A stretch of DNA of 42,349 nt, from assembly GCA_024711025.1 (NCBI GenBank), contig JANJTP010000009.1, forward strand, positions 1-42,349, given 5' to 3'. Made by a program: the position numbers and the translations under genes. Shown one piece after another: positions 8,497 through 16,701 of this stretch. Position 1 is the first letter of the stretch. Each line of letters opens with the position of its first letter. Below the pieces are notes generated by a model. It was not told where the DNA came from. It searched no databases and was given only the letters and a program-made list of their open reading frames with translations. The DNA comes from Solirubrobacteraceae bacterium (GTDB taxonomy: Bacteria > Actinomycetota > Thermoleophilia > Solirubrobacterales > Solirubrobacteraceae).

Positions 8497-8510
8497 GTCC
8501 CGCTCTATCA
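8492..8510. promoter_or_regulatory. LysR-type operator, perfect dyad TGATAG-N7-CTATCA
   Basis: TGATAG (8492-8497) and CTATCA (8505-8510) are perfect inverted arms with a 7-nt spacer. The core ATAG-N7-CTAT equals the OxyR-type half-site spacing. It lies 9 nt upstream of the LysR start and 82 nt upstream of the formate dehydrogenase start, a geometry that fits a recognition site near -65 of the target promoter together with autoregulation. Confidence 0.65.
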
Positions 8511-8592
8511 GCTCGTTGAGGATCGCGCTTGCGCCCCGTGACGGCGAGCGGGATGCTCCGTTTGTCCAGCAGCCGTCGATCCCGCCGAACGA

Positions 8593-10245
8593 ATGTCTCG
8601 CAACCTCACAGCGCTCGTCGCGCGCCACAGCTCGCTCGGCGAGCCGACCGCGGTGGAGCTTCTCGCGCAGGCCGTGCGCGAGCGCGGCGCCGTCGTCGCC
8701 GACGACGTGCGCGACGTCGCCGCCAGGACGGGGCTTCCGGAAGCGACCGTCCACGGCATCGCGACCTTCTACGACGACCTGCGCGAGCCGCGCGGCGCTC
8801 TCGACGTCAGGGTCTGCACCGGCACCGCGTGCTTCGCCGCGACGGGCGGCCGTCACGTCGCCGAGCTGAGCGACGGGCTCGGGCTCGCGCTCGGCGAGCG
8901 CAGCGAGGACGGCTCGGTGTCGCTCGGCGAGACGGTCTGCCTGGGCTTCTGCCACTGCTCGCCGGCGGTCCGCGTCGGCGACGTCGTCGACGCCGGGCCG
9001 CAGGCCGTCGCCCGCGTCCTCAGCCGCGAGCCGCGCCAGGCAGCCGAGCCGCAGGCGCAGAGCCTGCTCGCCGAGCCGGTGCTGACCCGCGCCGGCGATT
9101 GGTCCGGACTGCGCCGCGTCCTGGCCGAGCTGACGCCGGACCAGCTCGTGGAGGAGGTCGCCCAGGCCGGCGTGCTCGGTCGCGGCGGCGCGGCGTTCCC
9201 GGCCGCCGTCAAGTGGAGGCTCACGCGCCAGGCCCCGGCCGCCGAGCGCTTCGTCGTCTGCAACGGCGACGAGGGCGACGCCGGCTCCTACATCGACAAG
9301 CAGCTGATGGAGCACTCACCCGAGCTGCTGCTGGAGGGCATGGCGCTCGCCGCGTATGCGATCGGCGCGCGGCACGGGGTCGTCCTCGTGCGGTCCGAGT
9401 ACCCACGCTCGCGTCCGGCACTCGAAGAGGCGGCCGAGCGCGCCCGGGAGCGCGGCCTGCTGGGCCCCGACGCGCTGGGTGACGGGATCCCGTTCGACGT
9501 CATCGTCGTCGACGGCGCAGGCTCTTACGTAGTCGGCGAGGAGACCGCGCTGCTCGCCTGCCTGCAGGGGCTGCGCGGCGTGGTGTCGTCGCGTCCGCCG
9601 TACCCCGCCCAGAGCGGAGTGCGCGGTCTGCCGACGCTCGTGCACAACGTCGAGACGCTGTGCAACATCCCGTTCATCGCCGCCCGCGGCGCGCAGGCGT
9701 ACCGCGAGCTGAGCCCCGGCGCGACGCCCGGCTCCAAGCTCGTCTGCTTCAACGAGCGCTTCGCGCGGCCCGGCGTCTTCGAGATTCCGTTCGGCACGAG
9801 CGTGCGCGAGCTGTGCGAGGACGTCGCCGGCGGCCTGCGCGACGGCGCGCGGCTGAAGGCGGTTCAGATCGGCGGCCCGCTCGGCGGGATCCTGCCGGCA
9901 TCGCTGCTCGACACCCCCTTCGACCTCGAGCCGCTCGCCGCGGTCGGCTGCATGGTCGGCCACGGCTCGCTCGTCGGCTTCGACGAGGAGACCGGGATGC
10001 GCGACCTCGCCCGCCACCTGCTCGGCTTCGGCGCGCAGGAGAGCTGCGGCAAGTGCTTCCCGTGCCGCGTCGGCCTGACACGCGCTCACGAGATGGTGCA
10101 GGGCGACGCCGCCGTCGACCGCGCGCGCCTCGAGGAGCTGCTCGAGGCGCTCGAGCTCGGCAGCCTGTGCGCACACGGCGGCGGCATGCCGGCGCCGATC
10201 CGCAGCCTGATCGCGCACTTCCCCGACGAGCTGGGGCTCGCGTGA
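8593..10245 (+). CDS. NAD-dependent formate dehydrogenase, fused gamma-beta (NuoE/NuoF-like) diaphorase subunit
   Basis: Residues 1-~145 are a NuoE-like thioredoxin-fold [2Fe-2S] domain with ligands Cys75, Cys80, Cys116 and Cys120. The rest is NuoF-like: NAD/FMN motifs GRGGAAFPAAVKW and GDEGDAGSYIDK, then a [4Fe-4S] motif ESCGKCFPCR plus SLCAHGGG. It would pass electrons from the formate-oxidising subunit to NAD+ in the cytosol. Separate FdsG and FdsB are usual in Cupriavidus-type enzymes; a fused form is known in FDH1 of Methylobacterium. The ATG at 8593 is the first sensible start. No complex I genes lie nearby, and the next genes are formate dehydrogenase subunits, so it is not a Nuo subunit. 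Confidence 0.9.
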   Translation: MSRNLTALVARHSSLGEPTAVELLAQAVRERGAVVADDVRDVAARTGLPEATVHGIATFYDDLREPRGALDVRVCTGTACFAATGGRHVAELSDGLGLALGERSEDGSVSLGETVCLGFCHCSPAVRVGDVVDAGPQAVARVLSREPRQAAEPQAQSLLAEPVLTRAGDWSGLRRVLAELTPDQLVEEVAQAGVLGRGGAAFPAAVKWRLTRQAPAAERFVVCNGDEGDAGSYIDKQLMEHSPELLLEGMALAAYAIGARHGVVLVRSEYPRSRPALEEAAERARERGLLGPDALGDGIPFDVIVVDGAGSYVVGEETALLACLQGLRGVVSSRPPYPAQSGVRGLPTLVHNVETLCNIPFIAARGAQAYRELSPGATPGSKLVCFNERFARPGVFEIPFGTSVRELCEDVAGGLRDGARLKAVQIGGPLGGILPASLLDTPFDLEPLAAVGCMVGHGSLVGFDEETGMRDLARHLLGFGAQESCGKCFPCRVGLTRAHEMVQGDAAVDRARLEELLEALELGSLCAHGGGMPAPIRSLIAHFPDELGLA

Positions 10246-10895
10246 TGCGCGTCGAGGTCGACGGGGCTCCGGTCGAGGTCCCCGAGGGCGCGACGCTGCT
10301 CGAGGCCGTGCGCGCCGCCGGGGCGCGCGTGCCGACGCTCTGCTTCGACGAGCGCCTGGCGCCGTTCGGCGCCTGCCGCGTCTGCCTCGTCGGCGTCGAG
10401 GGCCAGGACAAGCCGGTCGCCTCGTGCACGACGCCGTGCCGCGACGGGATGCGGATCGACACGCGCGACCCCGCGGCGCGGCGGGTCGCCGGCGCCGTCG
10501 TCGAGCTGGTGCTCTCCGAGCTGCCCGAGCCGCCTGCTGCGCACACCGAGCTGGCGGCCGTCGCGCGCGAGCTCGGGGTCGGCGAGCTGCGCTGGACGGG
10601 TCGGGTCCACGAGAAGCGGCACGACATGCGCCACCCGTACCTCGCGCTGCAGAACGAGCTGTGCATCTCCTGCGGGCGCTGCGTGCGCATCTGCGACGAG
10701 GTCCAGGGCGCGTTCGCGCTCACGGCGACCGGGCGCGGCTTCGAGGCGAACATCGCCGCGGGCATCGACGCCGGCTTCCGCGACTCGACGTGCGTCTCGT
10801 GCGGCGCCTGCGCCGACACCTGCCCGACCGATGCGATCACCGAGCTCTCGCTGCTGGCGCTCGCCGGCACGACGACCGAGGAGGCACAGGCATGA
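10245..10895 (+). CDS. Formate dehydrogenase iron-sulfur subunit (detached N-terminal part of an FdsA-type alpha subunit)
   Basis: This 216-aa protein matches the N-terminal Fe-S region of FdsA/NuoG. It has a [2Fe-2S] ferredoxin domain (Cys33, Cys44, Cys47, Cys61) and a double [4Fe-4S] ferredoxin domain (Cys140, 143, 146, 150 and Cys183, 186, 189, 193). The histidine-cysteine [4Fe-4S] motif that normally sits between them is absent: residues 66-138 contain no cysteine. It wires the catalytic subunit to the diaphorase. The ATG at 10245 overlaps the previous stop by one base and the stop overlaps the next ATG by 4 nt, so the three subunits are coupled. In most described enzymes this region is fused to the catalytic subunit. 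Confidence 0.9.
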   Translation: MRVEVDGAPVEVPEGATLLEAVRAAGARVPTLCFDERLAPFGACRVCLVGVEGQDKPVASCTTPCRDGMRIDTRDPAARRVAGAVVELVLSELPEPPAAHTELAAVARELGVGELRWTGRVHEKRHDMRHPYLALQNELCISCGRCVRICDEVQGAFALTATGRGFEANIAAGIDAGFRDSTCVSCGACADTCPTDAITELSLLALAGTTTEEAQA

Positions 10896-12982
10896 GCACC
10901 GAGCGGTTCGACTCGACGATCACGACGACGTGCGGCTACTGCGGCGTCGGATGCCGCCTCGACGCCCATGCCGTCGCCGGCCGGATCGCCTCGATCTCGC
11001 CGGCGCTCGACGGGCCGGCGAACCGCGGGCACGCCTGCGTCAAGGGGCGCTTCGCGCACCAGTTCTCGCGTTCGCGCGAGCGCCTCACCGCCCCGCTCGT
11101 CCGCGAGGGCGGGAGCTTCCGGATCGCGACCTGGGAGGAGGCGCTCGACCGCGTCGCCTCCGGCCTGCGCCGGATCCGCGACGAGCACGGTCCGGACGCG
11201 ATCGCCGGCCTGGCGTCCTCACGGGCGACCAACGAGGACTGCTGGGTGATGCAGCGCCTGATGCGCGCCGCCATCGGCACGAACAACATCGACAACTGCT
11301 CGCGCGTCTGCCACTCGCCGACCTCCTACGCGCTGCGCCGCTCGTTCGGCATGTCCGGCGCGACCGGCTCGTTCGACGACATCGACGCCGCGGGCGCGGC
11401 GATCATCATCGGGGCCAACCCGACCCAGGCCCACCCGGTCGTCGGGGCGCGGATCAAGCAGGCCGCGCTGCGCGGCCTGCGGCTCGTGACGATCGACCCG
11501 CGGCGCATCGAGCTGGCCGACCATGCCGTCGTGCACCTCTCGGCGCGCGCCGGCACGAACGCCGCCGTGATGCTCGGCCTCGCCCATGTCGTCGCCCGTG
11601 ACGGCCTGCTCGACCGGGACTTCATGGATGCCCGGACCGAGGGCTGGGACCGCGTCGAGGAGCTGCTCGAGGCGTACGAGCCGTCCGAGGTCGAGCGGAT
11701 CACAGGCGTCCCGGCGGGCGACCTCGAGCTTGCCGCCCACGTCTACGGCGAGGCCTCGACGGCCAGCATCTTCTGGGGGCTGGGCGTCACCGAGCACCGG
11801 TACGGCTCCGAGGTCGTGCAGCTCCTCGCCAATCTCGCGCTGATGACCGGCAACGTCGGCCGGCCGGGCAGCGCGCTGCTGCCGCTACGCGGTCAGAACA
11901 ACGTCCAGGGCTCGTCCGACATCGGCGCGCTGCCCGACACCTACTCCGGCTACCGGGCGGTCGGCGACGAGGCGACCGCCCGCGCCTTCGAGGAGCGCTG
12001 GGGCGTCCCGCTGTCGCGCGAGAAGGGGATGACGATCCCGCAGATGTTCGACGCCGCGATCGCCGGCGACCTGCGGGCGATGTTCATCATGGGCGAGGAC
12101 GTCGCCCAGACCGATCCCGACAGCGCTCACGTCGCGCGCGCGATGGAGTCGCTCGAGCTGCTCGTCTGCCAGGACATCTTCGAGAACGAGACGACGCGCT
12201 TCGCCGACGTGATCCTGCCGGCGTCCGCGTTCCTGGAGAAGGAGGGCACGTTCATCAACGCCGAGCGGCGCATCCAGCACGTCCAGCCGGCGATCTCGCC
12301 GCCGGGCGGCGCCCGCACCGACTTCGACATCATCACGACGCTCTCGCGGATGCTCGGCCACGAGATGGGACTCGACACGCCCGCCGACGCGATGGCCGAC
12401 ATAGCGGCGCTGACGCCCGAGTTCGCCGGGGTCACCTTCGAGCGCCTCGGCCGGCGCGGCCTCCAGTGGCCGGTGTCGCCGGATGGCGTCGACTCGCCGA
12501 TCCTCTTCGAGCACGAGTTCGCCCTGCCGGGCGGGCGCGGCCATTTCGCCGCATTGCCGTACAAGCCGTCGAACGAGGAGCCTGACGAGGAGCTGCCGCT
12601 GATCCTCGTAACAGGGCGGCGACTCGAGCACTACAACGCCGGCACGATGACTCGGCGCACGCGCAACCTGGATCTCATGCCGACCGACTGGCTCGAGATC
12701 CACCCCGATGACGCGGCCGCCGCAGGCATCGCCGACGGAGAGCTCGTCGAGGTTCGCAGCCGTGTCGGCCGGATCGAGATCGAGGCGCGGCTGACCGAAC
12801 GGATCGAGCCCGGCCACGTCTTCACCGCCTTCCACTTCCCGGAGATCAGGACCAACCTGCTCGTCGGCGCGGAGATGGACATCAACACCTCGTGCCCGCA
12901 GTACAAGGTCGTCGCGGTAGCCGTGAGCCCGCTCGGGCGGCCGGTGGCGGCGGCTGCGCCGGCGGTGCTCGCCGAGGCCTGA
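10892..12982 (+). CDS. Formate dehydrogenase catalytic subunit, molybdopterin (bis-MGD), Cys type
   Basis: This 696-aa member of the DMSO-reductase superfamily oxidises formate to CO2. It starts with a [4Fe-4S] domain (Cys14, Cys17, Cys21, Cys49 in CGYCGVGC and HACVKG). The metal ligand is Cys140 in SRVCHSPT, with the adjacent conserved His141; this replaces the selenocysteine of E. coli FdhF at the same position number. GQNNVQGSSDIGALP and the C-terminal cofactor-binding domain (NAGTMTRRTRNL) support formate dehydrogenase over nitrate reductase. There is no Tat signal, so it is cytosolic. The ATG at 10892 is shown by the 4-nt overlap and homology. Mo versus W cannot be decided. Confidence 0.93.
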   Translation: MSTERFDSTITTTCGYCGVGCRLDAHAVAGRIASISPALDGPANRGHACVKGRFAHQFSRSRERLTAPLVREGGSFRIATWEEALDRVASGLRRIRDEHGPDAIAGLASSRATNEDCWVMQRLMRAAIGTNNIDNCSRVCHSPTSYALRRSFGMSGATGSFDDIDAAGAAIIIGANPTQAHPVVGARIKQAALRGLRLVTIDPRRIELADHAVVHLSARAGTNAAVMLGLAHVVARDGLLDRDFMDARTEGWDRVEELLEAYEPSEVERITGVPAGDLELAAHVYGEASTASIFWGLGVTEHRYGSEVVQLLANLALMTGNVGRPGSALLPLRGQNNVQGSSDIGALPDTYSGYRAVGDEATARAFEERWGVPLSREKGMTIPQMFDAAIAGDLRAMFIMGEDVAQTDPDSAHVARAMESLELLVCQDIFENETTRFADVILPASAFLEKEGTFINAERRIQHVQPAISPPGGARTDFDIITTLSRMLGHEMGLDTPADAMADIAALTPEFAGVTFERLGRRGLQWPVSPDGVDSPILFEHEFALPGGRGHFAALPYKPSNEEPDEELPLILVTGRRLEHYNAGTMTRRTRNLDLMPTDWLEIHPDDAAAAGIADGELVEVRSRVGRIEIEARLTERIEPGHVFTAFHFPEIRTNLLVGAEMDINTSCPQYKVVAVAVSPLGRPVAAAAPAVLAEA

Positions 12983-13758
12983 TGGCCGTTCCGCCGGACG
13001 CCGGGCTGGCGCGGATGATCGCGTCGCTCGTGCGTGACGGCGTGCGCGACGACGTAGCGGTCGAGGAGCCGCTGGAGATCCGCGTTCGCGGCGAGGCGAT
13101 CGCCGTGACGATGCGCACGCCCGGCGACGACGAGGAGCTCGCACTCGGATTCCTGCACGGCGAGGGCCTGCTGGCCGGGCCGGCGCCGGCCGGGCCCACC
13201 GAGGACCTGGCCGGCAACATCGTCGAGGTCGACGCCACGCTTGTGCGCCTCCCGCCGACGAGGCGCTTCTACGCGACGTCCTCGTGCGGCGTGTGCGGCA
13301 AGGGGGCGCTCGACGAGGTCGCCGTGCTCGCACCGCCGGCGACTCCGGGACCGCGCGTGGCGCGCGAGCTGCTCGCCGAGCTGCCCGTGCGGCTGACCGA
13401 GGCGCAGCCGGGGTTCGCGCGCACCGGCGGCCTGCACGGCGCGGGCCTGTTCGACGAGCACGGCGCGCTGATCGTCGCTCGAGAGGACGTCGGTCGCCAC
13501 AACGCGCTCGACAAGGTGGTCGGGCGGGCGCTGCTCGACGGGCTCGTACCGCTGCACGGGCGTCTGCTGTGCGTCAGCGGCCGGCTGTCGTTCGAGCTCG
13601 TCCAGAAGGCGGCGGTCGCCGGCGCGCCGCTGCTGCTGGGCGTCGGCGCTCCGACCTCGCTCGCGGTCGCGCTCGCCCGAGACCGCGGGATGACGCTCTG
13701 CGGCTTCGCGCGCGGTGGGACGGTGAACGTCTACACGGGCGAGCAGCGAGTCGCCTGA
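12982..13758 (+). CDS. fdhD: Formate dehydrogenase accessory sulfurtransferase FdhD
   Basis: FdhD passes sulfur from a cysteine desulfurase to the molybdenum cofactor, making the sulfido ligand required for formate dehydrogenase activity. The 258-aa protein contains the conserved SSCGVCGKG loop, with sulfur-carrying Cys102 and Cys105, followed by HGAGLFD and the EDVGRHNALDKVVG cofactor-binding motif. The ATG at 12982 shares one base with the stop of the catalytic subunit gene. Being last in the operon confirms the identity of the upstream enzyme. Confidence 0.95.
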   Translation: MAVPPDAGLARMIASLVRDGVRDDVAVEEPLEIRVRGEAIAVTMRTPGDDEELALGFLHGEGLLAGPAPAGPTEDLAGNIVEVDATLVRLPPTRRFYATSSCGVCGKGALDEVAVLAPPATPGPRVARELLAELPVRLTEAQPGFARTGGLHGAGLFDEHGALIVAREDVGRHNALDKVVGRALLDGLVPLHGRLLCVSGRLSFELVQKAAVAGAPLLLGVGAPTSLAVALARDRGMTLCGFARGGTVNVYTGEQRVA

Positions 13759-13772
13759 GCGACCGCCGGGCT

Positions 13773-15011
13773 TCAGGTGGCCGGGGCGGTGCGCGCCGCG
13801 CGCAGCAGGACCGGGAGGATCATCAGCCCGAGGATGCCGCCCGCGACGGACAGCGCGGCGTAGCCGGCACCGGCGACGACCACGCCGCTCGAGAGGCCGC
13901 CGGCCGCGCCGGCGAGGGCTACGACGAGGTCGACGTTGCCCTGCGTTCGCGCCCGGCTCTCCAGCGGGATCGCGTCGGTGAGCAGGGCGGTGCCGCCGAT
14001 GAAGCTGAGGTTCCAGCCGAGCCCGAGCAGGGCGAGCGCAAGGGTCAGCAGCGGCATCGACTCGACGGGCGCGGAGGCGGCGAGGAGTCCCGACGTGAGC
14101 AGCACCAGTCCGCCGGCGGCGATCACGGGCTGGCGGCCGTAGCGGTCGGCGAGCATCCCTGTGAGCGGTGAGGGCAGGTACATCAGGGCGATGTGGACCG
14201 CGATGACCAGCCCCGTCGCGCCGAGCCCGTGGCCGTGGTCGCGCATGTGGATCGGGGTCATCGTCATGACGGCGACCATCACGACCTGACTGAGGACCAT
14301 GGCGGTGGCCGCGAGCGAGATGCCGCCTTCGACCGAGCGCGGCCGACCCCCCGGAGCCTCTGCGGCCGAGGATCCCCCGTGTGCGGTGGCCTGCTCGGCC
14401 AGTGCCCGGGCGATCAGCAGCGGATCGGGTCGCAGGAACAGGCTCAGGGTCAGCGCCGCCAGGCCGTAGGCGCCCGCCGCGAGCGCGAACGTTCCCGCGA
14501 GCGCGGGAATCCCGGCGCTCACGGCCAGGTCGCCCATGACGTCGACGAGGTTGGGTCCCAGGACCGCGCCGACCGTCGTGGCGACGAGGACCGCGCTGAC
14601 GGCGCGGCCGCGATGTGAGGGCTCGGCGAGGTCGGCGCCCGCGTAGCGGGCCTGGAGGTTCGTCGCGATTCCCGAGCCGTAGACGACCAGCGAGAGCAGC
14701 AGCAGCGGGACGCTGTCGACGAAGGCGGCGACGACGACGCCGGCGGCGCCGATCGCTCCCACGGCGAAGCCCGCGGAGAGCCCGACGCGCCGCCCGGCGC
14801 GATGCGAGACGCGGCCGACGAGCAGAGCCGCGACGGCGGCGCCCACGGTGAACAGCGCCGCCGGGAGGCCCGAGAACCTCGTCGAGTGGAGCATGTCCTC
14901 GGCGAGGAGCGCGCCGACGGTGATTCCGGCGGCGCCGCCCGCGCCCGCGAGCATCTGCGACACCACGAGCACGCGGATCGTCCGTCGCTGCAGGCGCCGG
15001 GTGTCGTGCAC
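13773..15011 (-). CDS. Major facilitator superfamily transporter
   Basis: The 412-aa protein has about 12 hydrophobic segments in two halves, separated by a hydrophilic loop around residues 205-232. The MFS loop motif occurs as GRVSHRAGRRVG after TM2 and as GMLADRYGRQP in the second half. It resembles drug-efflux-type MFS proteins, but I cannot name a substrate. It is convergent with fdhD (14-bp gap) and divergent from argG (90 bp). Placement beside the formate dehydrogenase genes does not by itself imply formate transport. The start is GTG 15011. Confidence 0.88.
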   Translation of the reverse strand: MHDTRRLQRRTIRVLVVSQMLAGAGGAAGITVGALLAEDMLHSTRFSGLPAALFTVGAAVAALLVGRVSHRAGRRVGLSAGFAVGAIGAAGVVVAAFVDSVPLLLLSLVVYGSGIATNLQARYAGADLAEPSHRGRAVSAVLVATTVGAVLGPNLVDVMGDLAVSAGIPALAGTFALAAGAYGLAALTLSLFLRPDPLLIARALAEQATAHGGSSAAEAPGGRPRSVEGGISLAATAMVLSQVVMVAVMTMTPIHMRDHGHGLGATGLVIAVHIALMYLPSPLTGMLADRYGRQPVIAAGGLVLLTSGLLAASAPVESMPLLTLALALLGLGWNLSFIGGTALLTDAIPLESRARTQGNVDLVVALAGAAGGLSSGVVVAGAGYAALSVAGGILGLMILPVLLRAARTAPAT

Positions 15012-15087
15012 GGCTATCGCGTCGCTCCGCGGGTGATCAGCGAAAGCTACACGCGGAGGCCGCGACGCCCCGTGGCGGCCGTGTTCC

Positions 15088-15093
15088 TAGACT
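15088..15093 (+). promoter_or_regulatory. -10 element (TAGACT) of argG
   Basis: TAGACT lies 8 nt before the argG ATG (15102). A start about 7 nt downstream of the hexamer gives a nearly leaderless mRNA, and no Shine-Dalgarno sequence is visible. Confidence 0.55.
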
Positions 15094-15101
15094 GCGGCGC
15101 G

Positions 15102-16373
15102 ATGACCGAGAGCTCCGAGTCGCGCAACACCCGCACCGCCAGCTACCTCGCCGAGCCGGGGGAGGTGCGGCGCGTGCTGCTCCTCTACTCCGGCGGGCTC
15201 GACACGAGCGTGATGCTCAAGTGGATCCAGGACGAGTACTCGGCGGAGGTTGTCGCGCTGACGGTCAACCTCGGCCAGCCCGGAGAGGACTACGGCGTCG
15301 TCAAGGACAAGGCGACGCGCCTCGGCGCCGTGGCGGCGGAGGTCGTCGACGCGCGGGAGGAGTTCGCGCGCGACTTCATCGCCCCGGCGATCAAGGCGAA
15401 CGCGATCTACGGGCTCGGCTACCCGCTCTTCACCGCGCTGGGGCGCCCGCTGATCGCCAAGCTCGCGGTCGAGCACGCGCGCCGGCACGGCTGCGACACG
15501 ATCGCCCACGGCTGCACCGGCAAGGGCAACGACCAGGTCCGCATCGAGGCGACCGTCGCGACGCTGGCCCCCGAGCTCAAGGTGATCGCGCCGGTGCGCG
15601 GCTGGCAGATGGGGCGCGAGGAGGAGATCGCCTACGCGCGCGAGCACGGCATTCCGATCAAGGGAGGCGCCGAGCAGACGCCCTACTCGATCGACGACAA
15701 CCTGTGGGGTCGGTCCTCCGAGGGTCGCTGGATCGAGGAGCTCGACCATGCGCCCGAGGACGACGTCTTCCAGCTCGTCACTCGTCCCGAGGACGCGCCC
15801 GACGAGTCCGAGACGATCGCGCTGGGCTTCGAGCGCGGGCTGCCGGTCTCGCTGAACGGCGAGCGCCTGGGTCTCGTTGAGCTGCTCGAGCGGGTCGCCG
15901 AGATCGGCTGCCGCCACGGCGTCGGGATCGTCGACCACATCGAGGATCGGATCGTCGGCCTGAAGGTTCGCGACATCTACGAGGTGCCGGCCGCGGCGAT
16001 CGTGCTGCCGGCGCACGCCGAGCTGGAGCGGCTCGTCGGGACGATCCACCAGAACCAGTTCAAGTCCGACGTCGACCGCCAGTGGGGCTACCTCGTCTAC
16101 GCCGGGCTGTGGTGGGAGCCGCTGCGCGAGAATCTCGACGCCTACATGGACGCGGTCAACGAGCGCGTCACCGGCACGATCGGCATGAAGCTGTACAAGG
16201 GCTCGGCGCGGGTCGTGACCCGCGAGAGCCCGAACGCCGTCTACGACGCCCAGCTCGCGACGTTCGAGACCAGCGGCGGGCTCTTCAGCCAGCAGGCGAG
16301 CCCGGGCTTCATCGAGCTGTGGTCGCTCCAGTCGCGCATGGCGTGGCGCTTGAGGCACGGTCAGGGCGACTAG
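15102..16373 (+). CDS. argG: Argininosuccinate synthase
   Basis: ArgG joins citrulline and aspartate using ATP. The PP-loop LLLYSGGLDTSVML is near the N-terminus, followed by the substrate-binding segments AHGCTGKGNDQVR and PYSIDDNLWGRSSEG. The 423-aa length is in the family range. The frame is open upstream, but ATG 15102 is supported by the TAGACT promoter 8 nt before it. It lies 8.6 kb from argD, separated by the accessory region and formate dehydrogenase operon; argH is not next to it. The stop TAG is also the first half of the -10 of the next small gene. Confidence 0.95.
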   Translation: MTESSESRNTRTASYLAEPGEVRRVLLLYSGGLDTSVMLKWIQDEYSAEVVALTVNLGQPGEDYGVVKDKATRLGAVAAEVVDAREEFARDFIAPAIKANAIYGLGYPLFTALGRPLIAKLAVEHARRHGCDTIAHGCTGKGNDQVRIEATVATLAPELKVIAPVRGWQMGREEEIAYAREHGIPIKGGAEQTPYSIDDNLWGRSSEGRWIEELDHAPEDDVFQLVTRPEDAPDESETIALGFERGLPVSLNGERLGLVELLERVAEIGCRHGVGIVDHIEDRIVGLKVRDIYEVPAAAIVLPAHAELERLVGTIHQNQFKSDVDRQWGYLVYAGLWWEPLRENLDAYMDAVNERVTGTIGMKLYKGSARVVTRESPNAVYDAQLATFETSGGLFSQQASPGFIELWSLQSRMAWRLRHGQGD

Positions 16374-16376
16374 GCT
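16371..16376 (+). promoter_or_regulatory. -10 element (TAGGCT) of the 58-aa gene
   Basis: TAGGCT begins with the argG stop codon and lies 7 nt before ATG 16384, predicting a leaderless transcript. Confidence 0.5.
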
Positions 16377-16383
16377 CAACGGG

Positions 16384-16560
16384 ATGCCGGCGGCGCGCAC
16401 CTACCAGGTGATCGGCTTCCTGACCTACCACGGGGTGAGGCTGTACCTGCGCGAGAGGCGTCCGAAGCTCGTCCGTGCGGGGCTGCTCGTCGGGGCGCTC
16501 GGCGGCGCGGCGCTCGTGCTGGGAACTGCGCGTCGGCGCTCGCGCCTGCCGACGGTCTAG
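16384..16560 (+). CDS. Small single-span membrane protein (58 aa)
   Basis: The frame runs from ATG 16384 to TAG 16560. It encodes a basic N-terminal half (YLRERRPKLVR) followed by one hydrophobic helix (AGLLVGALGGAALVLGTA) and a basic tail, so a cytoplasmic N-terminus and one membrane span are likely. Support comes from the well-placed TAGGCT -10 and codon use typical of the neighbours. I recognise no family. Confidence 0.6.
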   Translation: MPAARTYQVIGFLTYHGVRLYLRERRPKLVRAGLLVGALGGAALVLGTARRRSRLPTV

Positions 16561-16688
16561 CCCGTGGCGAGTGGGATGCCGTTCGGCGGGGACGACCGCC
16601 GGGGGCGAGCCGAGGGCGTCGGACGGCTTCACCGCGTGCCTGAAGGGAGGATCGGGCGCGGGGGCTTCCTGACAGCCGCACCCGTCGG

Positions 16689-16694
16689 TACGCT
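16689..16694 (+). promoter_or_regulatory. -10 element (TACGCT) of the coiled-coil gene
   Basis: TACGCT lies 7 nt before GTG 16702, which is why this start was chosen over the ATG at 16564. Confidence 0.5.
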
Positions 16695-16701
16695 CGATCG
16701 C

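Noticed and set aside
8593-10245. NADH dehydrogenase (complex I) NuoE/NuoF genes
   Set aside because: NuoE and NuoF are fused, other nuo genes are absent, and the operon continues with formate dehydrogenase subunits and fdhD.
11282-11330. Selenocysteine formate dehydrogenase
   Set aside because: The metal-ligand codon at 11309-11311 is TGC (Cys140), not TGA, and no frame interruption exists.
13773-15011. Formate or oxalate transporter in the formate dehydrogenase locus
   Set aside because: The protein is MFS with drug-efflux-like loops, is on the opposite strand, and has no FocA or OxlT pattern.
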